Assembly (NCBI GenBank): GCA_910585355.1
Contig: CAJUDN010000049.1
Location: 1-17,974 of the forward strand
Length of the DNA stretch: 17,974 bases
Direction of reading: 5' to 3'
Source: an uncultured Lachnospiraceae bacterium
GTDB lineage: Bacteria; Bacillota_A; Clostridia; Lachnospirales; Lachnospiraceae
Shown here: positions 1 to 7,074 of the stretch, in pieces
How positions within the stretch are numbered: position 1 is the stretch's first letter
Layout of the letters: each line of letters starts with the position of its first letter
Notes under the pieces: model-generated
Databases searched by the model: none
What the model saw: the letters and a program-made list of their open reading frames with translations, nothing else
What the model was told of the DNA's origin: nothing
Position numbers and translations under genes: made by a program

Positions 1-2930
1 ATATCGTAAGCCCATCCGTCGCCGCCAAAGATCCACTGGGACTTCTTGGACAGGAAATCCTTGTTCTTTACGATTTCCTTGCATGTCGGGCAGTCAATAC
101 CTTCCAGAGCAGCAACCAGCTTGTCTGTCGCACTTCCGTTTAATGCGCCGATGCTGAAGGTATTCAGCCATTCCTGGCAGGCGTCTTTCACTTCTTTTGA
201 TGCCTTTTCACTTGCCGCTACTTCCTGAACTTTTACCTTTAAGCCGTCGCGGAGTGCGTTCTGAGCCAGTAACATACCATAACCAAACTCAGCGTTGTCC
301 TCGAACAGGGAGTTATCCCAGGCCGGGCCCTTGCCTTCCTTGTTGGCGGTGTAAGGTGTGGACGGCGAAGAGTTACCCCAGATAGAAGTACATCCTGTTG
401 CGTTTGCGATATACATTCTATCGCCGAATAACTGGGTAATTAATTTTGCGTACGGCGGCTCGCCACAGCCGGCACATGCGCCAGAGAACTCAAGGAGCGG
501 CTGCTTAAACTGGCTGCCCTTTACGGTTGTCTCTTTAAATTTATCAATAACATCCTGCTTAACTGCAAGCTTCTGACCATAGTTGAAGACTTCCTGCTCG
601 CCAAGGTTTGCTTCCAGACCTGCCATGGTAAGAGCCTTCTCGCCCTTCTTGCCCGGGCAGACGTTTGCACAGGAACCGCATCCGGTACAATCGAGAGCGG
701 AAATGGTAATTGCAAACTTGTACTCCGGCATACCGGTCATTGCAAGAGTCTTTGTTCCAGCCGGAGCTTTTGACGCCTCATCTTCTGTCATGGCAACCGG
801 ACGGATAACTGCGTGCGGGCAGACATAAGAACAGAAGTTACACTGGATACAGTTGTCCGGATTCCAAACCGGTACGTTTACTGCAATACCGCGTTTCTCA
901 TATGCGGAGGAACCGGACGGTGTGGTGCCATCCACGTAGTTCTTAAATGCAGATACCGGAAGATTATTACCCTCCTGAGCGTTTACTGCAGCCTGAACAG
1001 TATTGACGAACTCAACAACATCGGCTCTTCCCTCTGTTGCATGAACCATATCAAGGCCTTCGTCCTCACAGTTCTTCCAGCTCTCGGGAACCTGAACTTC
1101 ATGAATGCCCTTTGCGCCGGCGTCAATGGCAGCCCAGTTCTTCTGAACAACATCCTCGCCCTTGCGGCCGTAAGTTGCCTTCGCAGCAGCCTTCATTAAC
1201 TCGTTGGCCTTTGCTGCCGGGATGATTCCTGTCAGCTCAAAGAAAGCAGACTGAAGAATTGTGTTGATACGTGTCGGACCCATGCCGGTTTCAATACCGA
1301 GCTTAACGCCGTCGATGGTGTAGAATTTGATATTATGGTCAGCGATGAATTTCTTCACCTGGCCCGGTAAGTGCTTCTCAAGGCCTTCCATATCCCACGG
1401 ACAGTTAAGAAGGAAAGTACCGCCGTCTACCAGTTCCTGAACCATATTGTACTTGCGGATATATGCCGGGTTATGGCATGCAACGAAGTCCGCTTTTCTG
1501 ATCAGGTAGGTGGATTTAATCGGTGTATGCCCGAAACGTAAGTGGGACATGGTAACACCGCCGGACTTCTTGGAATCGTAATCAAAGTATGCCTGTGCAT
1601 ACATGTCGGTATTGTCGCCGATGATCTTGATGGAGTTCTTATTTGCTCCAACCGTACCGTCAGCGCCAAGACCCCAGAACTTACAGTTGGTGGTTCCCGC
1701 AGGAGTTGTAACAAGCGGAGCGCCCAGCTTTAAGGACAGATTCGTAACGTCATCATTGATACCGATAGTAAATCTCTTCTTCTCGGTGTTCTCGTAAACG
1801 GCAACAACCTGTGCAGGCGTAGTGTCCTTGGAGCCTAAGCCGTAACGGCCTGTGTAGATCGGAACAGCGTCAAACTCAGTATGCTTCAATGCGGCAACAA
1901 CGTCCAGATATAACGGCTCGCCGATGGATCCGGGCTCTTTTGTTCTGTCAAGAACAGAAATCTGCTTCACAGTCTTCGGAATTGCGGCAATAAATGCCTC
2001 TGTGCAGAACGGTCTGTACAGACGAACCTTAACAACGCCCACTTTCTTTCCCTGCTTTAACAGATAGTCGATCGTCTCCTCGATGGTATCGTTGATGGAA
2101 CCCATGGCAACGATCACATGCTCGGCATCTTCTGCGCCGTAATAGTTAAACAGTTTATAATCCGTGCCGATCTTTGCGTTCACCTTGTCCATATATTCCT
2201 GAACGATAGCCGGAAGCGCATCATAGTACGGGTTGCAGGCTTCTCTTGCCTGGAAGAAAATATCCGGGTTCTGGGCGGAACCTCTCTGCACCGGATGATT
2301 CGGGTTCAGCGCATTTTTGCGGAACGCGTCAATGGCATCCATATCAGCCATTTCCTTTAAGTCCTCATAATCCCATGTCTCGATCTTCTGAATCTCATGG
2401 GAGGTACGGAAACCATCAAAGAAGTTGATGAACGGAACCTTACCTTTGATTGCGGCAAGATGTGCAACCGGTGTTAAATCCATAACTTCCTGTACGCTGG
2501 ATTCGCAGAGCATGGCACAGCCGGCCTGACGGCATGCGTATACGTCAGAGTGATCGCCGAAAATGTTAAGCGCATGGGTAGCAACGGCACGGGCGGATAC
2601 GTTGAATACGCCCGGAAGCTGTTCACCGGCGATCTTGTAAAGATCAGGAATCATAAGAAGAAGACCCTGGGACGCGGTATAGGTGGTTGTTAAAGCACCT
2701 GCTGCCAGAGAGCCGTGTACGGCACCTGCGGCACCGGCCTCGGACTGCATCTCTGTGATCTGTACAGGCTGTCCGAACATGTTGGTTCTTCCATCGGTTG
2801 CCCACTCATCTGTGGCTTCAGCCATCGGAGAAGAAGGGGTAATCGGGTAGATGGCTGCAACATCGGTAAATGCATAGGAAGCATGAGCTGCTGCATGGTT
2901 GCCATCCATGGTTTTCATTTTTCTTGCCAT
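1..2930 (-). CDS. nifJ: Pyruvate:ferredoxin (flavodoxin) oxidoreductase, 5'-complete, C-terminus beyond window
   Basis: This enzyme oxidatively decarboxylates pyruvate with CoA to acetyl-CoA and CO2, reducing ferredoxin; in fermenting clostridia it supplies acetyl-CoA and reduced ferredoxin in the cytosol. I read 976 uninterrupted residues; the homodimeric family is about 1,170-1,200 aa, so roughly 200 residues are missing at the window edge. Visible in order: N-terminal pyrimidine-binding domain with YPITPSSPMAE (28-38); central domain with GRYGLGSKD (361-369); a two-cluster ferredoxin-like domain with CIQCNFCSYVCP (694-705) and CTGCGSCANVCP (748-759); and the start of the thiamine-diphosphate domain with the cluster-ligand motif CAGCGE (819-824) and ATGCTSIWGN (844-853). 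The start is fixed by AGGAGG at 2941-2946, 10 nt before the ATG. It is a single gene with its own promoter at 3273-3300 and a leader of about 335 nt. Porous naming: also called por/PFOR. Family assignment is very secure. Confidence 0.97.
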   Translation of the reverse strand, partial: MARKMKTMDGNHAAAHASYAFTDVAAIYPITPSSPMAEATDEWATDGRTNMFGQPVQITEMQSEAGAAGAVHGSLAAGALTTTYTASQGLLLMIPDLYKIAGEQLPGVFNVSARAVATHALNIFGDHSDVYACRQAGCAMLCESSVQEVMDLTPVAHLAAIKGKVPFINFFDGFRTSHEIQKIETWDYEDLKEMADMDAIDAFRKNALNPNHPVQRGSAQNPDIFFQAREACNPYYDALPAIVQEYMDKVNAKIGTDYKLFNYYGAEDAEHVIVAMGSINDTIEETIDYLLKQGKKVGVVKVRLYRPFCTEAFIAAIPKTVKQISVLDRTKEPGSIGEPLYLDVVAALKHTEFDAVPIYTGRYGLGSKDTTPAQVVAVYENTEKKRFTIGINDDVTNLSLKLGAPLVTTPAGTTNCKFWGLGADGTVGANKNSIKIIGDNTDMYAQAYFDYDSKKSGGVTMSHLRFGHTPIKSTYLIRKADFVACHNPAYIRKYNMVQELVDGGTFLLNCPWDMEGLEKHLPGQVKKFIADHNIKFYTIDGVKLGIETGMGPTRINTILQSAFFELTGIIPAAKANELMKAAAKATYGRKGEDVVQKNWAAIDAGAKGIHEVQVPESWKNCEDEGLDMVHATEGRADVVEFVNTVQAAVNAQEGNNLPVSAFKNYVDGTTPSGSSAYEKRGIAVNVPVWNPDNCIQCNFCSYVCPHAVIRPVAMTEDEASKAPAGTKTLAMTGMPEYKFAITISALDCTGCGSCANVCPGKKGEKALTMAGLEANLGEQEVFNYGQKLAVKQDVIDKFKETTVKGSQFKQPLLEFSGACAGCGEPPYAKLITQLFGDRMYIANATGCTSIWGNSSPSTPYTANKEGKGPAWDNSLFEDNAEFGYGMLLAQNALRDGLKVKVQEVAASEKASKEVKDACQEWLNTFSIGALNGSATDKLVAALEGIDCPTCKEIVKNKDFLSKKSQWIFGGDGWAYD

Positions 2931-2980
2931 TTTTGATTTTCCTCCTAATAAAAATGTATGCTTGACGTCCCACGCACGCC

Positions 2981-3019
2981 TGCCCAAAAGGGCATCATAG
3001 CGGAATACCCTTTTGGGCA
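2981..3019 (-). repeat. Perfect 12-bp inverted repeat in the nifJ leader
   Basis: Positions 2981-2992 (TGCCCAAAAGGG) and 3008-3019 (CCCTTTTGGGCA) are perfect reverse complements with a 15-nt loop. Each arm is also nearly self-palindromic (GCCC-AAAA-GGG and its mirror), so two mutually exclusive foldings are possible. It lies about 35 nt upstream of the nifJ ribosome site and, on the minus strand, is not followed by a U-tract, so it is not a simple terminator. Function is not known. Confidence 0.75.
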
Positions 3020-3068
3020 TACCTGACGTACACGGTCCGTCCGCCTTTAGGGTTTGGAATTGGTAACA

Positions 3069-3207
3069 GTTCAGCCTCGCATCTTCTTGCCCGCGTACTG
3101 CGGACAAGAGGCACACGACGTCTGCCTTATGAAGATTCCGGATAAAAACCGCTTATGAAAACAAGTTTTCAGCGCGTTTTTTACCCAAAATCTTTGCAAG
3201 GCTGAAC
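3069..3207 (-). repeat. 139-nt multi-hairpin intergenic repeat, copy A
   Basis: This is a dispersed structured repeat whose second copy is at 10555-10693, with identical total length. The outer stem is formed by 3063-3077 and 3199-3213 (14 of 15 pairs). Hairpin 1 is 3083-3094 with 3100-3110 around a 5-nt loop. The long hairpin is 3132-3194, 63 nt, capped by TGAAAAC and GTTTTCA. The motif TATGAAGATTC (3128-3138) is identical in both copies. Several imperfect pairs become G-U pairs if the minus strand is the RNA, which is the direction of the nifJ leader in which this copy lies. Whether it acts as RNA or as a mobile palindromic DNA element is not decidable from the sequence alone. Confidence 0.8.
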
Positions 3208-3272
3208 TATTACTGGAATTGAGGTCTTTCCCCTTAGGATAGTTCCTTACTGCATAAGACTACCTGTACTTT

Positions 3273-3300
3273 ATTATAACAACTTATCTGCAAATTGCAA
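3273..3300 (-). promoter_or_regulatory. Putative vegetative promoter of nifJ
   Basis: On the minus strand there is a perfect -10 TATAAT (3273-3278) and a -35 TTGCAA (3295-3300, 4 of 6 consensus) with a 16-nt spacer. Transcription would start near 3266, giving a leader of about 335 nt before the ATG at 2930. Confidence 0.65.
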
Positions 3301-3314
3301 AGATAAAAACACAA

Positions 3315-3331
3315 GATTTTGGTACAAAATC
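3315..3331. promoter_or_regulatory. Palindrome immediately upstream of the nifJ promoter
   Basis: GATTTTG (3315-3321) and CAAAATC (3325-3331) are perfect 7-bp arms around GTA, 15 nt upstream of the nifJ -35 box. It may be an operator. On the minus strand the hairpin is followed by a T-rich stretch (TTGTGTTTTTATC), so a weak terminator for the upstream VanW gene is an equally good reading. I do not recognise a named regulator's consensus. Confidence 0.4.
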
Positions 3332-3380
3332 ACGAACAATATCAGGGTTTTAATTTCTGCCTTCCATATTATGGGTTATA

Positions 3381-3395
3381 TTTCACATAGTGAAA
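3381..3395. repeat. 15-bp palindrome TTTCAC-ATA-GTGAAA
   Basis: This is a perfect 6-bp inverted repeat around a 3-nt centre, located 46 nt downstream of the VanW-protein stop in transcription order. It is A/T-rich and has no U-tract after it on the minus strand. It could be a protein-binding site or a weak 3'-end hairpin; neither is shown. Confidence 0.35.
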
Positions 3396-3441
3396 TTTTC
3401 AAAAAACATATCCGGAAAATACCGCCAGAACGCTTCGTCTT

Positions 3442-5373
3442 TTAATGTCCAAGGGGCGAAATCATCCCAACTTCGGAGGGTCCTCCATTGGTTTCCGGCT
3501 GTACCGGAGTCGTGGGCACAGGAGCTGTCTGGGGCATATTGGTCACATCTCCAAAACCTCCCGGGCCGGGTTCCAGTCCCCCGTTCTGATCCTGGGATCC
3601 AGGTTCTCTTCTTTCCTCCGTAGACGGCTCGATCACATCTCCCGGGCCCACATTCTGCGGACTGCTCTCCTGGGGATTCACATTCGCAGGTCCTCCCTGG
3701 TTTCCCGGCTGCGATGCAGATGGCTCTACGGACGAACTTACAGTTTCCTCAAAGGAAGAGCTTTCTGAAGAACTTTCCTGATCAGACGTGCTTTCCCCCT
3801 CTGTGGTGACGACGCTTCCCGATGTATTTCTTTTAACGGTGGCAGGCTTTCCATTATAGGTACTGTTGTGGAGGTGGACTTCCTCCACCGTCTCCCCATT
3901 CTTTTTCGTAATCAGCCTGGTCACCCAGCGGCTTCCAGGCGTGGCCTTTTTCGCTTCCACTTCCACACCGGGCTCTAACGTGGGATCTTCCACATATTCC
4001 GGCTCCGGAGGATTTAACTCCGCTACCTTTTCAGATTTCATGGAGAGGGTCACCCCCTCTTCCAGAATCGGATTTCCATAAATGGAGCAAATCAGCTTTT
4101 GGTTGGAAAAACTGGTCTTTATACCGACTGCCGTCTTGGAGTTGTTTACAAATTTCATATCCGGTCCGGAAAATCCGTCATAGCTTACCATGGCATCCTC
4201 GCCCGGCGTCACATAGGACGGCTCATAGCTGTGGGCGTGGCGCTCTGTTGTCTTGAGTCCGGAAAAAACCACGGCGTTATAAAGCGTTGAAGACACCTGG
4301 CAGACGCCGCCGCCGGGTTCCTCCACCAGCACGCCGTTCTGGTAGGCTCCTGCCGGGCGATAGCCTTTTTCCGTGGTACGGTTTCCAGTGGTAAGGTTAA
4401 AAGAAAACTCCTCTCCCGGCTGAATAATAATTCCGTTTAAGGCAGACGCCGCAATCCGGATATTTTCATTCCGGTCTTTGTTGGAGGTGGTCGTTGTAGT
4501 ATAAGTCCCTATGCGCTTAAAATTTGCTCTGGCCTCTTCTTCCGTAATTTCCGGCTGTATTTCTGTGGCTTTAGCCTCGATTGTTTTTTTGTATTGTCCT
4601 GCCTCCAGGGCTTTCATAATATCTTCCGTGAGGGCGTCGCGCTCAATCAGGACGCCGTTCTGGGCGCCCGAGAAAACAAACTTATCACTGCCCGCATCAT
4701 AAGAGGAAATGGAACCATTTTTTGCCTTCACATCCCATCCTTCGGCCAGACTGTCCACCTGAGCTTTTACCTGCTCCGTAAGACCGTCAGCCGTTACCGT
4801 ATAGGTTCCGGCCTCTCCCTTACTGAAAGCTTCGGTGAGTACAGCGTCCACCCGGCCCTCCATGAGATTGTCCAGTTCCTTTGTCTCCCCGTTATAAACG
4901 ACTTTCATATCCCAGCCGATGGTCTCCAGAACCTTTTCCATCGCTTCGGTTTTTGTCAGTCCATGGACAGAAACCCCATTTACGATAATTTCCGCCTCCA
5001 GCTCCGTCTCCGGCTCTGTGGTCTCATTCTCCGTCTGGCTCTCTCCGTTCCCGTCCTCCTTCGCGCATCCCCTGACTCCTACTGCAATACAGAGAATCAG
5101 GATGACCGCGCCAATGAGAATTAAAAGAAGTTTTGCAAAATCAGGGTTCTGACGACGTTTTTTCCCACGCCTGCGAGCGCCGGAAGACGTACTCCGGTTT
5201 CTTGCATTCTGCACAGCCAAAATCCGGTCAGCGCTGCTTTGCCTTGTGGAAGAAGTCCGGGTATTTCTCTGGCCAGACCCGGACCGGCCTTTGGAGGAGC
5301 TCCCCGCGGCACTATGGCTGTTCCCGGTCCGGCTTCCGGATCGGCTGCTTTTGTTCCTGTTCATTTCACTCAT
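3442..5373 (-). CDS. Membrane-anchored VanW-domain protein with peptidoglycan-binding-like and G5-like regions
   Basis: The 643-aa product has a Ser/Arg/Gly-rich cytoplasmic head (1-75), one transmembrane segment (about 81-100) and an extracytoplasmic remainder, so it is probably a type II surface protein. Residues about 125-290 resemble the PG_binding_4 repeats usually found before VanW domains. The VanW domain spans about 298-430 and has the signature GGGVCQVSSTLYNAV (354-368). A short G5-like beta region is at about 452-515, followed by a low-complexity Ser/Glu/Pro/Gly tail (517-643). The Cys at 103 after the membrane segment is not in a good lipobox (VRGC). VanW domains occur in vancomycin-resistance clusters, but most family members, like this one, lie outside any van genes and have no proven activity; resistance should not be inferred. 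The start is supported by AAGGTG about 9 nt upstream. Confidence 0.9.
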   Translation of the reverse strand: MSEMNRNKSSRSGSRTGNSHSAAGSSSKGRSGSGQRNTRTSSTRQSSADRILAVQNARNRSTSSGARRRGKKRRQNPDFAKLLLILIGAVILILCIAVGVRGCAKEDGNGESQTENETTEPETELEAEIIVNGVSVHGLTKTEAMEKVLETIGWDMKVVYNGETKELDNLMEGRVDAVLTEAFSKGEAGTYTVTADGLTEQVKAQVDSLAEGWDVKAKNGSISSYDAGSDKFVFSGAQNGVLIERDALTEDIMKALEAGQYKKTIEAKATEIQPEITEEEARANFKRIGTYTTTTTSNKDRNENIRIAASALNGIIIQPGEEFSFNLTTGNRTTEKGYRPAGAYQNGVLVEEPGGGVCQVSSTLYNAVVFSGLKTTERHAHSYEPSYVTPGEDAMVSYDGFSGPDMKFVNNSKTAVGIKTSFSNQKLICSIYGNPILEEGVTLSMKSEKVAELNPPEPEYVEDPTLEPGVEVEAKKATPGSRWVTRLITKKNGETVEEVHLHNSTYNGKPATVKRNTSGSVVTTEGESTSDQESSSESSSFEETVSSSVEPSASQPGNQGGPANVNPQESSPQNVGPGDVIEPSTEERREPGSQDQNGGLEPGPGGFGDVTNMPQTAPVPTTPVQPETNGGPSEVGMISPLGH

Positions 5374-5511
5374 AATATCTCACCTTTAAAGCGTCCCGTA
5401 TCTGTGGACTCTGTTATTTTTTCATCATGATGGCAATGCCAGGCCTCACTTTTGTTCAAAATTTTCCCAGGACCAAGCGGTTACCCATGATGTTGTAGTC
5501 ATACGAATATA

Positions 5512-5520
5512 AGTATAGCA
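5512..5520 (-). promoter_or_regulatory. Candidate extended -10 promoter of the VanW-protein gene
   Basis: The minus strand reads TGCTATACT (TG-n-TATACT), an extended -10 element. No good -35 box lies at the right distance, as expected for extended -10 promoters. Transcription would start about 135 nt before the VanW ATG. Confidence 0.4.
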
Positions 5521-5560
5521 CAAATAGTGCAAAATGGAATAACAGATTTCTTAAATTTCT

Positions 5561-5588
5561 TTCACATCTTTGCGAAGTATGTTACACT
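5561..5588 (+). promoter_or_regulatory. Candidate promoter of the PHP-domain gene
   Basis: TTCACA (5561-5566, 5 of 6 consensus) and TACACT (5583-5588, 4 of 6) are separated by 16 nt. The inferred leader to the ATG at 5779 would be about 185 nt and would include the G+C-richer block. Moderate to weak match. Confidence 0.35.
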
Positions 5589-5778
5589 ATTGTTAAAATG
5601 TTGAGGCAAAAGGTGTTTTGACTCCTGATGCTCACGGATTGCTCCGCGTTTTCGTACGATCCGCACGGTGAACGCAGCCCACTACGCCTCCCTCATTCAG
5701 ACCCAATTGCCCACAAACTGTAATGTACATCTAACGGAGAGTAATTTTCAAAAACGCTTATAGAAAGAAGGTAGTTTT

Positions 5779-6627
5779 ATGAAGTTTATTGATCTGCATG
5801 TCCATTCCACCGCATCCGACGGCTCCCTTACCCCCACAGAGGTGGTAAATGAAGCCGAAGAGCTTGGACTCGCCGCCATTGCCCTCACGGACCACGATAC
5901 AGTGGATGGCATTGACGAAGCCTGCGGCGCTGCTTTTGATCTTACTTTGACAGTCATTCCCGGCATCGAGCTCTCCTGTATATACCAGGAAAAGGAAATC
6001 CACATGCTGGGTCTCTTCATCGACCATAAAAATGAAGAGCTTCTTCAATTTTTAAATGAAGCCGCCGGGAAACGCCGGAAACGAAATGAAACGATGCTTG
6101 CCGCCTTCCAAAAAGATAATTTTCAGATTTCCATGGAGGACCTCACCATGGGAAACCCCAAAACCACCGTCACCAGGGCTCATTTTGCCAGGGCCCTCCT
6201 GAAAAAGGGATATGTCTCCTCCGTTGACCAGGCTTTCAAAAAATATCTGGGGCCCGACTGCCCCTATTACAGAAAAAGGGAAAGCATCACTCCTGAGGAG
6301 GCCATACAGGCTATTCGAAACGCGGGCGGCTTTGCTGTTCTGGCACACCCCTGCCAGTATAAACTGGGCTGGGTCAAAACCGAGGAACTAATTTCTCATT
6401 TAAAGGCCCGGGGTCTTGGCGGACTGGAGTGCTTCCATTCTTCCAACAACCAGGAGGAAAGCGGAAAACTCAGAAGACTGGCCGTAAAATACCGGCTTGT
6501 ACCCACAGGAGGTTCTGATTTCCACGGCGCCGCCAAGCCTGATATCAAAATCGGCTCTGGCCGGGGCGGCCTCAGGGTTCCTGCACTTTATCTGGATGAA
6601 ATCAGGCTTTCCATGTTTCTTTTATAA
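5779..6627 (+). CDS. PHP-domain phosphoesterase (TrpH/YciV-like)
   Basis: A 282-aa metal-dependent phosphoesterase of the polymerase-and-histidinol-phosphatase superfamily. Metal-site residues are visible: HVHS (7-10), DHD (38-40), the Glu of GIELS (64), His75, AHP (189-191) and GSDFHG (245-250). The insert between the first and last motifs (about 85-180) is typical of the TrpH/YciV branch, whose characterised members hydrolyse 3',5'-nucleoside bisphosphates or 5'-ends of RNA. The exact substrate here is an inference from family. The start is supported by AAGAAGG at 5765-5771. Its last 26 nt overlap the 3' end of the convergent precorrin-2 dehydrogenase gene, and no terminator separates them. 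Confidence 0.92.
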   Translation: MKFIDLHVHSTASDGSLTPTEVVNEAEELGLAAIALTDHDTVDGIDEACGAAFDLTLTVIPGIELSCIYQEKEIHMLGLFIDHKNEELLQFLNEAAGKRRKRNETMLAAFQKDNFQISMEDLTMGNPKTTVTRAHFARALLKKGYVSSVDQAFKKYLGPDCPYYRKRESITPEEAIQAIRNAGGFAVLAHPCQYKLGWVKTEELISHLKARGLGGLECFHSSNNQEESGKLRRLAVKYRLVPTGGSDFHGAAKPDIKIGSGRGGLRVPALYLDEIRLSMFLL

Positions 6628-7072
6628 ATGTTCGGATTACCTGAGAGAGAGCGGCCGCAAACTTATGGTCTTTCCCTCCCGCCGTAACTCCCACTACGGT
6701 TTCCCCGTCCTTTATGATACCAGGGAAATAGAAATCACAGTTTTCCTTTCTGGAGGCGTCATTGACCGGAATCCCTGCGTTTTTGCAGTCTCTGACCACC
6801 TGTGCGTTGACCGCGTCCTGCGCCGCTGCCAAAACAAATACAGGCCGCCGCCCTTCCCCCTCCAGTACGTTTTTTCGGTATTCTTCCTCCTTCCAGAGAA
6901 TCGTTCCCCTCTCTGCCATTTTTAATAATCCATCGGTGATCTTGGGGGACACTACTGTAATCCGGCACCCGAATTCCGCCAGTGCCTGAGTTCTTCTGGC
7001 AGCAACGGCTCCTCCGCCCACAACAAGAACCGGCCTTTCCTTTAGCTCCACAAAAAGCGGAAAATATGCCAT
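6602..7072 (-). CDS. Short precorrin-2 dehydrogenase / sirohydrochlorin ferrochelatase-like protein
   Basis: This 156-aa protein matches the NAD-binding and dimerisation parts of Met8p and the CysG N-terminal module, which convert precorrin-2 to sirohydrochlorin (and in some members add iron) in sirohaem and cobamide synthesis. The dinucleotide-binding motif is VLVVGGGAVAARR (15-27), and the downstream CDFYFPGII (102-110 region) and GVTAGGKDH blocks are typical. The family is usually about 200 aa; the C-terminal helical part is cut short here. By eye, the position of the catalytic Asp (CysG D104, Met8p D141) is Ser107, within VNDASRKE, with an Asp two residues earlier. It begins 2 nt after the P1-peptidase stop, and its ribosome site AAAGGAG lies inside that gene, so translation is probably coupled. 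No other tetrapyrrole gene is in the window. Confidence 0.85.
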   Translation of the reverse strand: MAYFPLFVELKERPVLVVGGGAVAARRTQALAEFGCRITVVSPKITDGLLKMAERGTILWKEEEYRKNVLEGEGRRPVFVLAAAQDAVNAQVVRDCKNAGIPVNDASRKENCDFYFPGIIKDGETVVGVTAGGKDHKFAAALSQVIRTFIKETWKA

Positions 7073-7074
7073 TT

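Larger units (their letters stand above)
2931..3441. other. 511-nt intergenic region: nifJ promoter and structured leader, end of VanW transcript
   Basis: Between the VanW-protein stop and the nifJ start, both on the minus strand. It contains, from high to low coordinate in transcription order: a 15-bp palindrome (3381-3395), a 17-bp palindrome (3315-3331), a sigma-A-type promoter (3273-3300), the 139-nt multi-hairpin repeat copy A (3069-3207), a 12-bp inverted repeat (2981-3019) and the nifJ ribosome site. I see no open reading frame with a ribosome site here on either strand. Confidence 0.8.
5374..5778. other. 405-nt divergent intergenic region between the VanW gene and the PHP gene
   Basis: It carries a candidate extended -10 promoter for the VanW gene (5512-5520, minus) and a candidate promoter for the PHP gene (5561-5588, plus). 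Between about 5600 and 5710 is a G+C-richer block, in contrast to the A/T-rich promoter DNA before it. It has a possible bulged hairpin (CTCACGGAT near 5623 with ATCC and GTGA near 5660-5672). I find no coding ORF with a ribosome site here. Confidence 0.6.

Noticed and set aside
2931..3266. Known riboswitch in the nifJ leader
   Set aside because: I cannot match the hairpins to the conserved cores of any riboswitch class I know; the largest hairpin belongs to a dispersed repeat.
4594..5124. 176-aa plus-strand ORF inside the VanW gene
   Set aside because: Antisense shadow with no ribosome site; the opposite frame has clear domain motifs.
3442..5373. Vancomycin-resistance determinant
   Set aside because: VanW domain only; no van ligase, dehydrogenase, dipeptidase or two-component genes are near, and such proteins are common in clostridia.
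6560..6590. GGCCG-GGG-CGGCC hairpin as a terminator
   Set aside because: It lies inside the PHP coding sequence and has no adjacent U-tract in either direction.
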